A stretch of DNA of 64,000 nt from Lophium mytilinum (lineage: Eukaryota > Ascomycota > Dothideomycetes > Mytilinidiales > Mytilinidiaceae), in NCBI GenBank assembly GCA_010093605.1, contig MU004197.1, forward strand, positions 1,302,001 to 1,366,000, in the 5' to 3' direction. A program made the position numbers and the translations under genes. The notes under the pieces are model-generated. The model was not told where the DNA came from and ran no database searches. It saw only the letters and a list, made by a program, of their open reading frames with translations. The first letter of the stretch is position 1. Every line of letters begins with the position of its first letter. Shown piece by piece: positions 11,344 through 21,741 of the stretch.

Positions 11344-12307
11344 TTATCTAAGCTCATCACGGCAAGTCAAGCAATTAGGGTTCGTACTCCAATTCCTATA
11401 TCCCCGAGAAGCCCAATATGCCGCACTCGCGAAGAAAGCGTAATTATCCGCATTTTGGCGCGCCCCGTTCGCGCTCTCTAACGCGTACCGAAGCGTATAT
11501 TCGTGTCCGTATGCTTGGCCGCCTTTCTTATCTCGAATATCTAGAGTCGGAACCAGTCAGCACTCTCGAACCAGTGGCTTAAGCAACGTAGCCAGGGTAC
11601 CGACATGGATCCATGATATGAAACAGCTCGTGTAGCAAAAGCTGGCCGTAGGTTACAAAATGGTCGAGGCTCTCAGGAGGCTTGTATATGGATGGGGGAG
11701 CTAGATTTATCAGAAATCGGGTAGGTTCGCGCCAGAAGATATCGCAGAGGAAGATTGTATGGGTTTGGTATATAACCTGCGCCTTGCTACGATCAAATGT
11801 TAGCAGTTTGGTGCGAGTTTCGGAGATAATGGGTCGGCGAATTTGTAAGAATGACATGACGTGTTGAATAAACGTACGTTGTGCGGGTTCCACAAACCGA
11901 CGCCGGATTGTCATCGCCGTCGCACCGAATAGTGACAGTGAATGGTAAGCCATCAAATGGATAGTTGGTGGTCACCCATAGGGTGTTGAATAGGTTCAGA
12001 ATGTCGGAGTCTCTCATGCTTGGGCTGGATGGACCACCGAACCAGGCTTTATACCATTTGTTGTTTGGCTAGGAGAAACACCGTTAGTCTTCCGATACAT
12101 TACTGTGACGATAGAAACAGATGAGTGGCTCACATCCACAGCCCCTGAAGCTGCCCTGGCATATCGCTGCACATCACCCAGTGCTAGGTCGATGAGGCGT
12201 TGGCGGCCCGAGTCGCAGGTTCCATCTATTTGGATCGCACCGGCTGAACATTGGATGACCAAATGAAAAAGCGAAAGGACAAGGAAGAACATTGGAGCGG
12301 GGCCCAT
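11344..12307 (-). CDS. Secreted M35-like (aspzincin type) metallopeptidase
   Basis: Four minus-strand exons (12307-12134, 12068-11878, 11786-11605, 11540-11344) give 247 aa. The first three joins are firm; the third intron uses a weaker GTCGGT donor chosen because it keeps the frame. A signal peptide (MGPAPMFFLVLSLFHLVIQC) starts the protein. The zinc-binding motif HELFH is at 174-178. Downstream, QAYGHEYTLRYAL and NADNYAFFASAAYW (Asp214) match the AYG and D-x-Y features of fungal lysine-specific/deuterolysin-like peptidases, where the Asp is the third zinc ligand. Exon 4 is short and easily missed: without it the protein would end just after the HExxH motif and lack the third ligand. Secretion outside the cell is inferred; the substrate is unknown. 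Confidence 0.75.
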
Positions 12308-13380
12308 TATGAAAGCTTTGTAATGCGTAGAATTGACGATGGCAGGATTCGCAAAGTCTTTGGCACAGCTCTAAGTCCGCACTCCGGTTGCTCGACTTTT
12401 GATCGAAATCGCTAAGATTGAGCCGCAGTTCTAGTTCGCGAGACTTGGATGGCTTGCTTTGGGCCCAGCGGGCGACTTTTCAAGCCGTTTGTAGACGCAG
12501 TTCGAAGTGTTTTAACGGGCTTGCCGTGCTGGAAGTTACTGGCAGACCGCAGCGCAAATGGCGCCTCGCCGCTGATGCAGGATACAGGTGCTTGAAAACA
12601 GAGGTTCGGATCTAATAGTTCGGCGTCTAAAACTGTTACTTGAGTCCCAGCGAAGTCGAGTCCTCCTCTAGATTTGTACTGTGATTTGACTAGCAAGGCT
12701 GAGAATCCTGTGAGACTGTTCTACTGTTTTGCGTGACGACCTGCGTGAGCCGCATATCTAGGCCACTGTTTCTTTAGTAGGAGAACACTAAAATAGCTTC
12801 AGGTAACGGCAGCCCAGATGTTCCAATCTGCATACTATGAATGCCACATGAGGGGTATTTGTTTAGTCCGTCTTGAAAACGACAAAACTGGTAAGGTCCA
12901 AAATTCAGGCGAATCAGGCTACAATACTGTTCCAGATCCGGCGAAATCCTTGGATTACAGTTCATCGTGCAGGCCAAAATGCAGCCATAGATGCAGAGCA
13001 GGTCACACTGAAGCAGATCTTTGGGGCGCAGCTCGGCTCCTTGGGCGCTATACCTGCACGCCAAGATGCGACGCACCTATAGAGACTGGATGTTTTTCCG
13101 GTGAACATGCGGGCTCCTAAATAAAGAAAATCGGGCGTGACAAAGTTCAAACGAGACAAGGTCTGGTGCGTCTCAACCCGGGGACTACTTACTAGCAAGA
13201 AGCGGACATACGCCGGAGAATCCTGAAGGTAGCTATCAGACTGGATTCTGGGGAGGACTTGAAGCATTCGCTGCTGTTGTTTTGAATTCTGCTCGCTCTA
13301 TTCATGCTCAGCTTCAGTCGATTCTAGGAGCAGCTCTATTCATCATGGCGCACCAAAGTCGCCGTGAAGGCTTCCGACCT
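12308..13380. other. Intergenic 12308-13380
   Basis: This separates the metallopeptidase and the six-cysteine secreted protein. The open frames here have no domain, signal peptide or splice support. Sequence from 13282 is open in frame with the next gene, so that gene might start further upstream. Confidence 0.4.
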
Positions 13381-13871
13381 ATGACCTTCCTCGCGACAAC
13401 GTTCCTCATCCATCTCTTTCTTGTCGTTCCCATAACTTTGGCAGCAGACTGCTACGGCGACCACTCCGGTCCCCACCCCCTCGTCGAATACACTTGGGAA
13501 ATCCGCCAAAGTGTCTGCGGAGACGGCATCTGCAACGACCAATTCGACTCTCTGGGTGCCAGGACCGCTTGCATCATGTACATGCCAATCGGCTCTTCGC
13601 AAATGCTGACGCTTCAAGTCAGCGACACGACCGGGCAATATGCAAACTGGTAAGAATAGAAAGCTCTCGAAGAGAATGACTGGGCTGATGTTGTCATAGC
13701 TGGGATGCTACGCAGAATATCATCGAGCTGTGCTTTCGTGCAAGTGGGAATCCGGTGGATATAAATACGGAGATAATAGGAGACTGGCAGCTTGGTTCGG
13801 AGGCCTATGTGATGTATTTGTATGATGCGGACAATGATCATGAGGACGGGGCGTTTGATGTGGAGTCGTAG
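13381..13871 (+). CDS. Small secreted six-cysteine protein (146 aa)
   Basis: Exons 13381-13649 and 13700-13871 join across a 50-nt intron (GTAAGA donor, CATAG acceptor) in phase. The chosen start gives a textbook signal peptide, MTFLATTFLIHLFLVVPITL, followed by an Ala-Ala cleavage site. In-frame ATGs at 13345 and 13282 would add a polar extension. The mature protein of about 124 residues has six cysteines, one of which is created across the splice junction (NCWDATQN). It ends in an acidic tail (DADNDHEDGAFDVE). I do not recognise the family. The size, the even number of cysteines and the secreted neighbours fit a candidate effector or killer-toxin-like fold; both are inference. Confidence 0.75.
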
Positions 13872-15053
13872 CCACAGATGATGAGATGGCGGAGACCTAA
13901 AGACTCGGGTCGAGTATATAGGATTGGGTTCTAATGTCGGGAAGAGAACAGCTAGACTTCTTACTGCTGGATCCTGATTTCTCTAGATTCAATCTGACCT
14001 TTCGAGCTCCAATGCACCCAGTTTGGCGTGGACGAGATGTTCGATCTTGAAGCCCCCCTATTCTAGGCGGAATGCAGACTTCCTACGCCCGGGTCGCGGA
14101 GTGGCTCGAGCAAGGTGGGGTTTCTGCATCCCAACCTCATCTCGTCAACTCTCGCGCTTCAATGACAGCTGCCCTATTCCAGACTACTATTACCTTGTAT
14201 AGACCATACCTTGCGGATATGATATAGTGATGTTGCACATCACTAGCTTGGTTGCTGCCGCCTAGCTTGTCTACGGGTAGACCAGCCTTGAGGTGACGAT
14301 GAGATTGATGACCTGGGAAGCCTCTATGAAGGTTGAAATGATGATAGAAGATAAAGATACCCCGGGGAATACTACAGTATGTATGTAACTTGGGAATTGC
14401 GGCACCCGTATGCTGTATGGAGCAAAGTAGAACGATGGAGCAAAAATCAACTTCAGCAAAGGCCGGAACAAGCTCTTGAAAGCCATGTAAGAATGACTAT
14501 GACTGAAAGCGTGATCCCGTGCGTAATATTCTAGACTCTGATATGCTTCTCAAGCCTATTTCGCCTATAGTCCACAATTGGGTAAAAGTGGACGTTGATG
14601 TGTGCCTCCGTGTATACAGCGACTCGGCGGGGCAATGTAAAGCAAGGAACACAAAATTCGATAGGCGTATAAGGGCACCTATTCAAGAATCCCACGTTTC
14701 TTTAATCCGTTAGTGCTCATTTTGTTCATCGGCTGGGCGTTGGGGCTCGCTTGTCCCAGCATTCTCCGTGTAGTGTGGCGGACGATCTCTCCGCTCGTGG
14801 TCTTCTTCTCTTTTGTCTTTAATCACGGTATGTAGGAGGTCCTGATACTACTACAGTATTTCAATTGATCTCTATAGCCCTTTCACAGGCTCGGCGCGGC
14901 TCTGCAAGCGACTCTCTCCCGAGGTCAGCAAACTCGTGACCCGTTTCATTGGCGGGGATTTCCTCTTCCTCACCACCTCACTCCCCACAACTATCTACCA
15001 CACAACATCATCAACTTGCATCACGCCTGAACAATATACCGCGCAACGTCACC
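13872..15053. other. Intergenic 13872-15053
   Basis: About 1.2 kb with only short unsupported frames. A C/A-rich leader lies immediately upstream of the ATG at 15054. Confidence 0.4.
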
Positions 15054-16559
15054 ATGAGCGGTAGCGACGAGCTCCGTCGGCTCGACCAAGAGCTCCGCCG
15101 TTTGAGCGACGAGAGACTCGACCTTCAGAGAGAGCAAGAATCGGTGGTCAAGCAGATTCAGCCGCTTGAAAAGAAGACTCAAGGTCTATACGCTCAGCAG
15201 CAGCGGCTCGAGCATCGATCGATAGAAATCGCCAATGAGGAACTGGTAAGCAACCCGCTCCCGCTGTTTGGCGATGGTCATCGAGGCAGGATATACGATC
15301 TCGTGAATCCCAAACACATCCAACGCAAAATGCCTAGCTCAAATGTCTTGTTACGTTACCACAATACGCTAATGGCCGTGCTCTAGGCCATTCGTCAGCA
15401 ACGTATGGTAATCCTTACCAAGTTCAACCCCAAACTGGATATCGTCCCAGCAGGCCAGAGTTCGGCGCAAGAGACCTCCACCAAAGCAACGGCATCAAAG
15501 TCAGTCAAGAAGCCTCGCCCGACTTCAAAGGCTCGTGGAAAGGCCAAATCAGGCCCTGCTTCAGCGTCCGGTCTTCTGCACAATCTCAAGTCTGCAGCTC
15601 CGGCGAACCAGAGCCCGGCGAGCAGTACGCGCTGGAAGACGCGTGGCGGTCTCCTTGCCGCATCTCCAGGCACTCCTCCCACAACGTCGCCTTTCATGCC
15701 GGAAGACCCTGTCGCCAACTCGGCGACGATTTCTCGTAAACGAACGAGGGCTGTTGTCGACCAAGAGCATGAGTCTCCATACATCCCCCGGAAGCGATCG
15801 AATGCCAGGAAAGGTCGCCAGACAATCACATCAATGACGGCTGGCGTGCTTCCGGAAAATCACGAAGCCCCCCATACCCAACCTTCTATTCCCGCAGCAG
15901 CCGCTGAGGAGCCTACCGTCGAGAATTTCACCCACGACTCTTCAAAGTGGCCAACAGTTGTCCTCAAGTACGGACAGCAGAACGGAGGAGAATGGGTTGA
16001 CCTTAGGTGCCCAGAGTGCGGTTGCAACGCTCCTACATCTGGTATCGGTTTCTTCAAAGGAGCGAATGGTATGAAGTTTCATATGATGTCGGCACACAAT
16101 TACAAAGCGACGGAGAGTTTCATCCTTCTGGCCCAGACTCACACTTCATACACCACGGAACAGATCTTTCACCTGAACACCGGAGGACCTCTCGCTCCTA
16201 CGCTGCCGTTGATCCCTGCTATCGGGAAAGCAGGGAAGACGACTGAGAGTGGCGATCGGAAGTCTGGAGGTGGATTGGTGGCGATGGCACCTGCGTCTGA
16301 GAAGACTGGACTCCAAGGTGCCGCGAAGAAGAAGAAAGGGCATGGTTGGAGTGCCGTCACATCCGGGCCTCGCCGAAAGAGCAAGCCTAGCACTCTTGGA
16401 CAGACCCAACTATCGTTCTCCGAGGAAGAAGCCCCACAGCAGAGTGCAGAGAGCGGAGCGGCCTTGGACGAGAGCCAGCATGCGAGGGACAACGACCAAG
16501 AAGCAGCGAATGGACAACACGATGACTCGACTTTGACGGCTCCTATTGACATCCAGTAG
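15054..16559 (+). CDS. Coiled-coil protein with C2H2-like finger (454 aa)
   Basis: Exons 15054-15245 and 15387-16559 join in phase across a 141-nt intron. The N terminus (residues ~1-70) is a strongly charged coiled coil rich in Leu, Arg, Glu and Gln. The middle (~75-240) is basic, Pro/Ser-rich and probably disordered, with RKR-type clusters suggesting nuclear import. A CX2C-X20-HX4H element follows (Cys272, Cys275, His296, His301) inside a conserved-looking Trp/Gly-rich block. The C terminus is Lys-rich then acidic and Gln-rich. I infer a nuclear or chromatin-associated protein of unknown function. An in-frame ATG at 14949 would add 35 Ser/His-rich residues; I prefer 15054 because it has the ACCATGA context and starts just before the coiled coil. 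Confidence 0.75.
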
Positions 16560-17096
16560 GACGAGCTATTGGACATCGCCCGTGGTTCGAATGAGCCACC
16601 GCATGAAAGCTACTCAAGAGGATCGAATTGATTCGGAGGTTTCATGGGCCGCATTACGGGATGTGGTACAGATGTGGAGTATGATATGGACCCTGGTATG
16701 TTGGTGGGATGTATCAAGGGGCTCAAAATCCCTTTGACAGGTTTGTTTTACCCTGATGCACTCATTGGTGTAGCGTTGGTAGCAAAGGTAATACTGGGAA
16801 AGTACTGTGGGACGGACTCCGGGCATTTTGCCGCAACTTCGACCCACGAATTAAGCACTCATGCCTCCAAAGATTTCAGATAGGAAAACCGAAAAAGAAA
16901 GATTGATCGATCGAGGTTATATGTGATACAGCATAATTCATCAAAGCTTTTAGCAGCCAATGATCGAGAATTGTGACCCCACCTGCGGAGATGTGGAGCC
17001 GACGAGCATAAACAAAACATCGTTTTCAACCCTCAACTTCTCTACTTCTACACTGGCGGTCCCGTTAATACTTGACGTCAAACCACATAGAGCAGG
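16560..17096. other. Intergenic 16560-17096
   Basis: 3' flank of the coiled-coil gene and promoter of the dehydrogenase gene. I see no supported feature. Confidence 0.4.
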
Positions 17097-18051
17097 ATGG
17101 AATCTAACGATCTTTCAGCCGCAAACCTCTTCAATGTCAACGGTATGGTAGCAGTCGTGACTGGAGGCGGAACAGGTTGGCCATCTCCTTCGTCTTATAT
17201 ATCACCCTAGTAAAGCAACTGTCATCTAAGTTCTATCAGGGATTGGTCTCATGATCGCCAAAGCCCTCGCTGCCAACGGTGCCTCCAAAGTCTACATTAT
17301 TGGCCGTCGCCTCGAGGTCCTCGAAGCCGCTGCTGAGTCTACCAACAGCGACATCATCATCCCATTACAAGGCGACATCACATCTCTCGACTCTCTCCTC
17401 GACATGGCCGCTCGCGTGGAAAAAGATTGCGGCTTCGTCAACCTCGTCGTCGCAAATGCTGGCATCATGGGCCCGCGCCCTCTCAAGCCCGCCGAAGGCC
17501 AACCACCGCCTTCATTGGCAGAGTACCGCGCGCACGCCCTCAAAACTCCCATGGCAGAGTTTACCAACACGTATGCTGTGAATACTACAGGCGTGTACTA
17601 CACCGCCCTCGCCTTCTTGGACCTTTTAGATGCTGCAAATACAAAGCAAAACCTGGGTGCCGACTACCGCAGCCAAGTCATCGCCGTGGGCAGTATCGGC
17701 GGCTTCTCTAGACTGAAGGGCGCCAGCTTTGCGTACAACACGTCTAAAGCAGCGGTCACGCACCTCTTGAAGATGATGGCGACGAGTCTGGTGCCGTACA
17801 AGATTCGTTGCAACGTCTTGGCACCGGGGGTGTTTCCTAGTGATCTATCGGGGTCGTTCATCAATACGCTCGGGGGATCGAGTGGGCCAGGAAGTTTTGA
17901 TCCGAGTTTTATTCCGCATGGGCGCGCAGGCCAGGAGGGTGATATTGCGGGAGCAGTGCTTTTCCTGGTGTCGAAAGCTGGGGCGTACACGAATGGGAGT
18001 GTGGTTGTGGTCGATGGAGGAAGGCTGGGGACGTTGATTTCGACGTACTAG
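17097..18051 (+). CDS. Short-chain dehydrogenase/reductase (SDR)
   Basis: Exons 17097-17175 and 17240-18051 join across a 64-nt intron that interrupts the nucleotide-binding loop, giving 296 aa. After splicing the N terminus carries the classical TGGGTGIG coenzyme loop (residues 22-29). Further on are VANAGIMG, the catalytic serine region VIAVGSIGG, and the YNTSKAA active site (Tyr192, Lys196). The C terminus contains the usual VLAPG and SVVVVDGG segments. All catalytic residues are present, so an active NAD(P)(H)-dependent oxidoreductase is expected. The substrate is unknown. The protein is cytosolic by default. The length is a little above the 250-residue norm because of an insertion around 95-120 (PLKPAEGQPPPSL and neighbours). 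Confidence 0.92.
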
Positions 18052-18440
18052 GGGGATTGCGATCAGAGGACGTCGGAGGTGAGGTATAGATGGTGAATGT
18101 CGGAAGTTCGAGGCTCGAAGTGAGACGGGTCGCTGGAAGCTACGGATTGCGACAGGTTACTTTTCTTCATATGACCTTTCCATTTTGTTTGCAACGCGCA
18201 AGGACATGTGGATTTGTCGCTTGACGTTTGTCCTGGTGCTAATACCTCGTCATCTTAACTCTCACCTGTGGTAGCGCAAGCGAAATATCTCACTCTCCTC
18301 CTCCATCTCCTCCTCAGCCAAAACCCCACACTCCCGCAAAGTAACATCCACCGAAATCGTTTCGGCATGAGGGAAACATCTTACAGCCCTCCGTCAGTGA
18401 AGTCTCCATCTTCCTCCTGCTTTCTCAGATACATCACTAA
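18052..18440. other. Gap with possible missing 5' exon 18052-18440
   Basis: This lies between the dehydrogenase and the first BTB-like gene. An ATG at 18368 and a CACTAAC branch-point-like sequence near 18434 suggest a first exon and intron for the downstream gene, but I could not find a join that preserves phase. Confidence 0.3.
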
Positions 18441-19238
18441 CAAACCTCAAGCGGCATCTCAAACACCGACCCTAGAATCCTCGTCCTCATCCTTGACCCT
18501 TCGCCCCACTTCACTAACATCAACTACACGTTCACTTCCTCGCTCAAGAAGTCCTTCCTCGCGCCCTGCTCTCCCAGATTCCACGCCATGATCTCCGACC
18601 CCAACACCACAGAGATCGCCATCGACACCACGGTGCGCATATGGGGTCTCTTCCTCGGATGGCTGTACACGCATGAAATCCGCCTCGACGCTCCTCTATG
18701 GGACAAAGACCAAGACGACAGCAAAAGCATGCCCGACCTCCTCGGACTCTACATGTTCGCCTGCCAATTCGAAGTCTTCGAGCTACGGCGAGACGCCATG
18801 AACTGCTTCCTCTACCGCTTCGGGGGCGGGTGGGTTATGAACGAAAGCACGCTCGCGGGGATAGAGAACGGACTACATCACCAAGACCCGCTGGTCGCGT
18901 TCGCGGTGGCCATGGTGCTGAACTTTATGCCTGGGGTGTCGTATGACACGTGGGCTAAGCTGGGACCCAGGTTCTCGCATACTATCAATGTGTGCAACAA
19001 AGCGCGCGCGGAGAAGGCGTGGTCGGAGAAGGACTTTGTTGTGGAAGATGCTGGGAGGGCGAGGGATCTTGTTCTGAGGGATTGGTGCCAGTGGCACGGG
19101 CATAGGACAAAGGGAGATGGGACATACGAACAGCCCAGGTTGGTGGAAGTATGCGGCGAGGAAACGGATACGCTAAGGAGCATGTGGAAGGCCGAGAAGA
19201 AGGGGAAGTGGCTGAGCAGTGAAAATCGGGAAGTGTAA
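18441..19238 (+). CDS. BTB-like orphan family member 1 (5' end unresolved)
   Basis: The frame is open from a stop at 18438-18440 to 19238. Its first ATG is at 18588, but the sequence upstream clearly belongs to the protein: RILVLILDPSPHFTN matches the ISVTVVDPH strand of the paralogue at 20574-21374. A first exon is therefore missing from the model. Shared features with that paralogue are a WDK turn, the LGLYMFA helix, RRDAMNCFLYRF, and a C-terminal block with VLRDWCQWHGH, DGTY and ETDTLRSMW. The N-terminal half has the size and strand/helix order of a divergent BTB/POZ fold used for protein-protein contacts. That assignment is an inference from pattern, not from a clear motif. Function unknown. 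Confidence 0.65.
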   Translation, partial: QTSSGISNTDPRILVLILDPSPHFTNINYTFTSSLKKSFLAPCSPRFHAMISDPNTTEIAIDTTVRIWGLFLGWLYTHEIRLDAPLWDKDQDDSKSMPDLLGLYMFACQFEVFELRRDAMNCFLYRFGGGWVMNESTLAGIENGLHHQDPLVAFAVAMVLNFMPGVSYDTWAKLGPRFSHTINVCNKARAEKAWSEKDFVVEDAGRARDLVLRDWCQWHGHRTKGDGTYEQPRLVEVCGEETDTLRSMWKAEKKGKWLSSENREV

Positions 19239-19635
19239 GCGGTCTCATGATGGTGTAGATGGGCGCAGATTAGCTGAGCTCAGCTCCAAGTAGGATAAAA
19301 GCGTGTACCTGATACAGCTTCGCAGTGCCTGCAAAAAGCCCGCAGGACTTGGATGGGATATTCTAAAGTTCTTGTCCATCAAACGCGCGGGGAGCATCTA
19401 ACTTTGATGCTGAGCTAGATAGCTCGATTGCTTCTTCTAACCGTGACTCTAATATTTTCTAGCCCTACCGCTTTGCCCGTCTACCACCGCATCAAGGGCC
19501 CAGAGCCTGCGGACATCTCCGCAATAGAAATGTCACGTGACATATATACCAGCTTCAATCCAATCCCCTCAACTCCACCTCCCACCGGCCCTCCAATCCT
19601 CCAACGCATATGTATAAGCCCTCCTCCCATCTCCA
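19239..19635. other. Intergenic 19239-19635
   Basis: Convergent gap between a plus-strand BTB-like gene and a minus-strand membrane-protein gene. I see no supported feature. Confidence 0.4.
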
Positions 19636-20067
19636 TCACGAGCTCTCCACAATCGGCGCCGTCGCCTCCTGATTCATAACAATCGCCAGCCCGGCGGCCG
19701 CGCCAATCGGCATGCTCAACCACCAATACCCCAGCACCAACTCATACCAATCAATCCACACGGTGCCGGTGAAGAACAGCGCGCCCAGCACTGTCGCGAA
19801 GGAGATGGAGAGCACGACGGCCGGCGATGCCGTCTGCATCAGCGGTAGGTCGAACAGCCAGGCGCCCACTATGCCGGCGCCGAGCAGCCCGAGCAATGTG
19901 CCGAAGGAGAGGATGTAGCGCAGCGTCGAAGTTTCGGAGGTGAGGGTTGGGAGCGGGAATTTGGGGTCCGTGACAGCGGCGATGGTGGTGGAGAGCTTGT
20001 GGTCGTCCGTGTTGGTTTCTTTCTCTGAGAGGGGGTGGGAGTCTGTTCGGGCGGGGTTTTGGTCCAT
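19636..20067 (-). CDS. Small membrane protein, about three TM segments
   Basis: This is a single-exon frame of 143 residues from the ATG at 20067. The frame stays open to 20370, but the upstream part is Pro/Thr-rich without structure, so I chose the internal Met that begins an acidic, hydrophilic N terminus. From residue ~55 come three hydrophobic segments: ILSFGTLLGLLGAGIVGAWLF, VVLSISFATVLGALFFTG and LVLGYWWLSMPIGAAAGLAI. There is no signal peptide. I do not recognise the family. It looks like a small integral membrane protein of an internal organelle or plasma membrane. Confidence 0.6.
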   Translation of the reverse strand: MDQNPARTDSHPLSEKETNTDDHKLSTTIAAVTDPKFPLPTLTSETSTLRYILSFGTLLGLLGAGIVGAWLFDLPLMQTASPAVVLSISFATVLGALFFTGTVWIDWYELVLGYWWLSMPIGAAAGLAIVMNQEATAPIVESS

Positions 20068-20573
20068 TTTGGAGGGATTGGGAGGGGTTGTCTGGTTTGG
20101 ATTCGTTTGAGGGCGTGTACCTGGAGATTGGTAGAGATGAATGGGGTGGGGGCGTTGGAGGAAGAGGGAGGGTTGTGAGGTAAGGGCAACCTTGAAAATA
20201 GCTTTGGAGCCAGGAGACGCGACCGCGCAGAAAGCTGGTAAATATCCAATGACGTATGGGCGTGCGCTTGCTGCTTTGTTGGGATCGTCTAGCACTAAGG
20301 TTGTTTTAGTGTTCGGGTGGGTGCAGTAGTGGAGACGCTTGGAAGGGTTTATGGGACATGTGATAGTCACGTGACTACTGAAATGAGGGTCGTGAATGCA
20401 GCGCTCTCGCTTAGCTACAGAATTAGGACGCTGATTTGCTCATATTGTCGCCTAATACATTTCGAGATAAATACATCGCCAGATACAGAGAAACAAGGCT
20501 GGCAGTTCTACATGCACGATACCCAGTACGAACGCTCTACACCTTCGTTCGCTACCCTTTGATAGATCAAGCT
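20068..20573. other. Intergenic 20068-20573
   Basis: Promoter region of the small membrane-protein gene, then the convergent 3' flank of BTB-like member 2. Nothing else supported. Confidence 0.4.
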
Positions 20574-21374
20574 TCAATCTAACGAAAGTCTGCGGTCCTT
20601 CGCTGGGCTCCACCGCTTTCTCATTGTATCAGTCTCACGTCTACATGCGGTGACTAGCTGCAGATCTCTATACGTTCCATCCTCCTCACGAACGTGGTCA
20701 TGCCATATGCACCAATCTCTCAGCACGAAGCCCCTCGCACCTTCGATGGTTCGGGGAATCATTACTATCTGCTCCGGCCTCGTCGTACTGTAGCGATAGC
20801 AAGCGTATTTGAACTGATCGCTCAACTTCTTCCATGTCTGGCTCTCATATGATATCCGCGGCATGAAAACCATTACCATGAAAACCATGAACTCGGTGAT
20901 AGCCCCGAAAGCTTCATGGCATCGCTCGCCTCGAAACTTATCTACCTCAAGCAGCGCGTTTTCACTCGGAATCCACCTATCCGCGAAGCGCTGGAGGAAG
21001 CAGTTCATAGTATCGCGTTTCAACACTTGAATTTCATCTTTGGAGGCGAAGAAGTAAAGCCCGATGAGAGTGACTTCAGTGTGAGCGATATCTTGATTTT
21101 TGTCCCAAGGGAGTCGAATACTGTTGTTGTGGGTGGTGAGCCAGGTGAGGAACGTTTTGAATACACGCTTGGTAGTCTGGACAGTGATGGAGTTGGGATC
21201 GTTCTCGCCGGGGTTCTCGATAGCGTCGCGAAAAGCTGCAGAACAGCGTATGAATGGTTTTTTGTCGACTTCGATGACATATGGGGGACTATCGGCACAG
21301 TGGGGATCTACTACTGTGACGCTGATCTTGGCATCTTTCCGACGTTGGGAGAGACTTCCAGGTGTGGTGCTCAT
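20574..21374 (-). CDS. BTB-like orphan family member 2 (266 aa)
   Basis: This single-exon protein is a diverged paralogue of the gene ending at 19238, on the opposite strand. It has a polar N terminus, then ISVTVVDPHCADSPPYVIEV as the first beta strands. A helix region with FIRCSAAFRDAI fits the BTB A1/A2 helices. Next come TTKRVFKTFLTWL, a WDK turn, LIGLYFFA, and RDTMNCFLQRFADRW. The C-terminal half has FVLRDWCIWHDH, DGTY and ETDTMRKRW in the same order and spacing as member 1. No MATH, Kelch or BACK repeat is apparent. Such BTB-only proteins often act as adaptors, for example to Cullin-3, but no such partner is shown here. Confidence 0.75.
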   Translation of the reverse strand: MSTTPGSLSQRRKDAKISVTVVDPHCADSPPYVIEVDKKPFIRCSAAFRDAIENPGENDPNSITVQTTKRVFKTFLTWLTTHNNSIRLPWDKNQDIAHTEVTLIGLYFFASKDEIQVLKRDTMNCFLQRFADRWIPSENALLEVDKFRGERCHEAFGAITEFMVFMVMVFMPRISYESQTWKKLSDQFKYACYRYSTTRPEQIVMIPRTIEGARGFVLRDWCIWHDHVREEDGTYRDLQLVTACRRETDTMRKRWSPAKDRRLSLD

Positions 21375-21741
21375 CTGGTTATGGAGTGCTTTACAGGGCT
21401 GAAAGGTGCGAAGATACGGTAGGTAGTAGAAGGAGAAGAGCGTAGTATATTTAAGATGGTTGCTGCATTGATTGACTAGGGATCACCAAGAAGAAGGATG
21501 TATGTGCTGTACCAAGCGCCGAACGTTAGAGCTCCAAAGACAAACACAAACCGTATTACAACGGCAAGTAAGATTGTCAAACACCCGCAAACCGCAGCAG
21601 CCTTGTGCTCTCCAGAATGAGGACTGATCGGGTATTTCAATCTTGTAACAGTGCCCATTCAATTACTTTCGCCGCCGCTCTTCCAAAATTCCTGACTGAG
21701 GAGTATCACGAATCCGAAGTTTCATTTCATTTCTTGCGGCC
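21375..21741. other. Divergent promoter gap 21375-21741
   Basis: This lies between minus-strand BTB-like member 2 and plus-strand member 3, so it probably drives both. No specific sites recognised. Confidence 0.4.

Noticed and set aside
12412-12696. Minus-strand frame of 94 codons between two secreted-protein genes
   Set aside because: No signal peptide, domain or splice partner; composition looks random.
20916-21422. 168-codon plus-strand frame opposite BTB-like member 2
   Set aside because: It lies antisense to a protein with clear paralogues and has no domain of its own.
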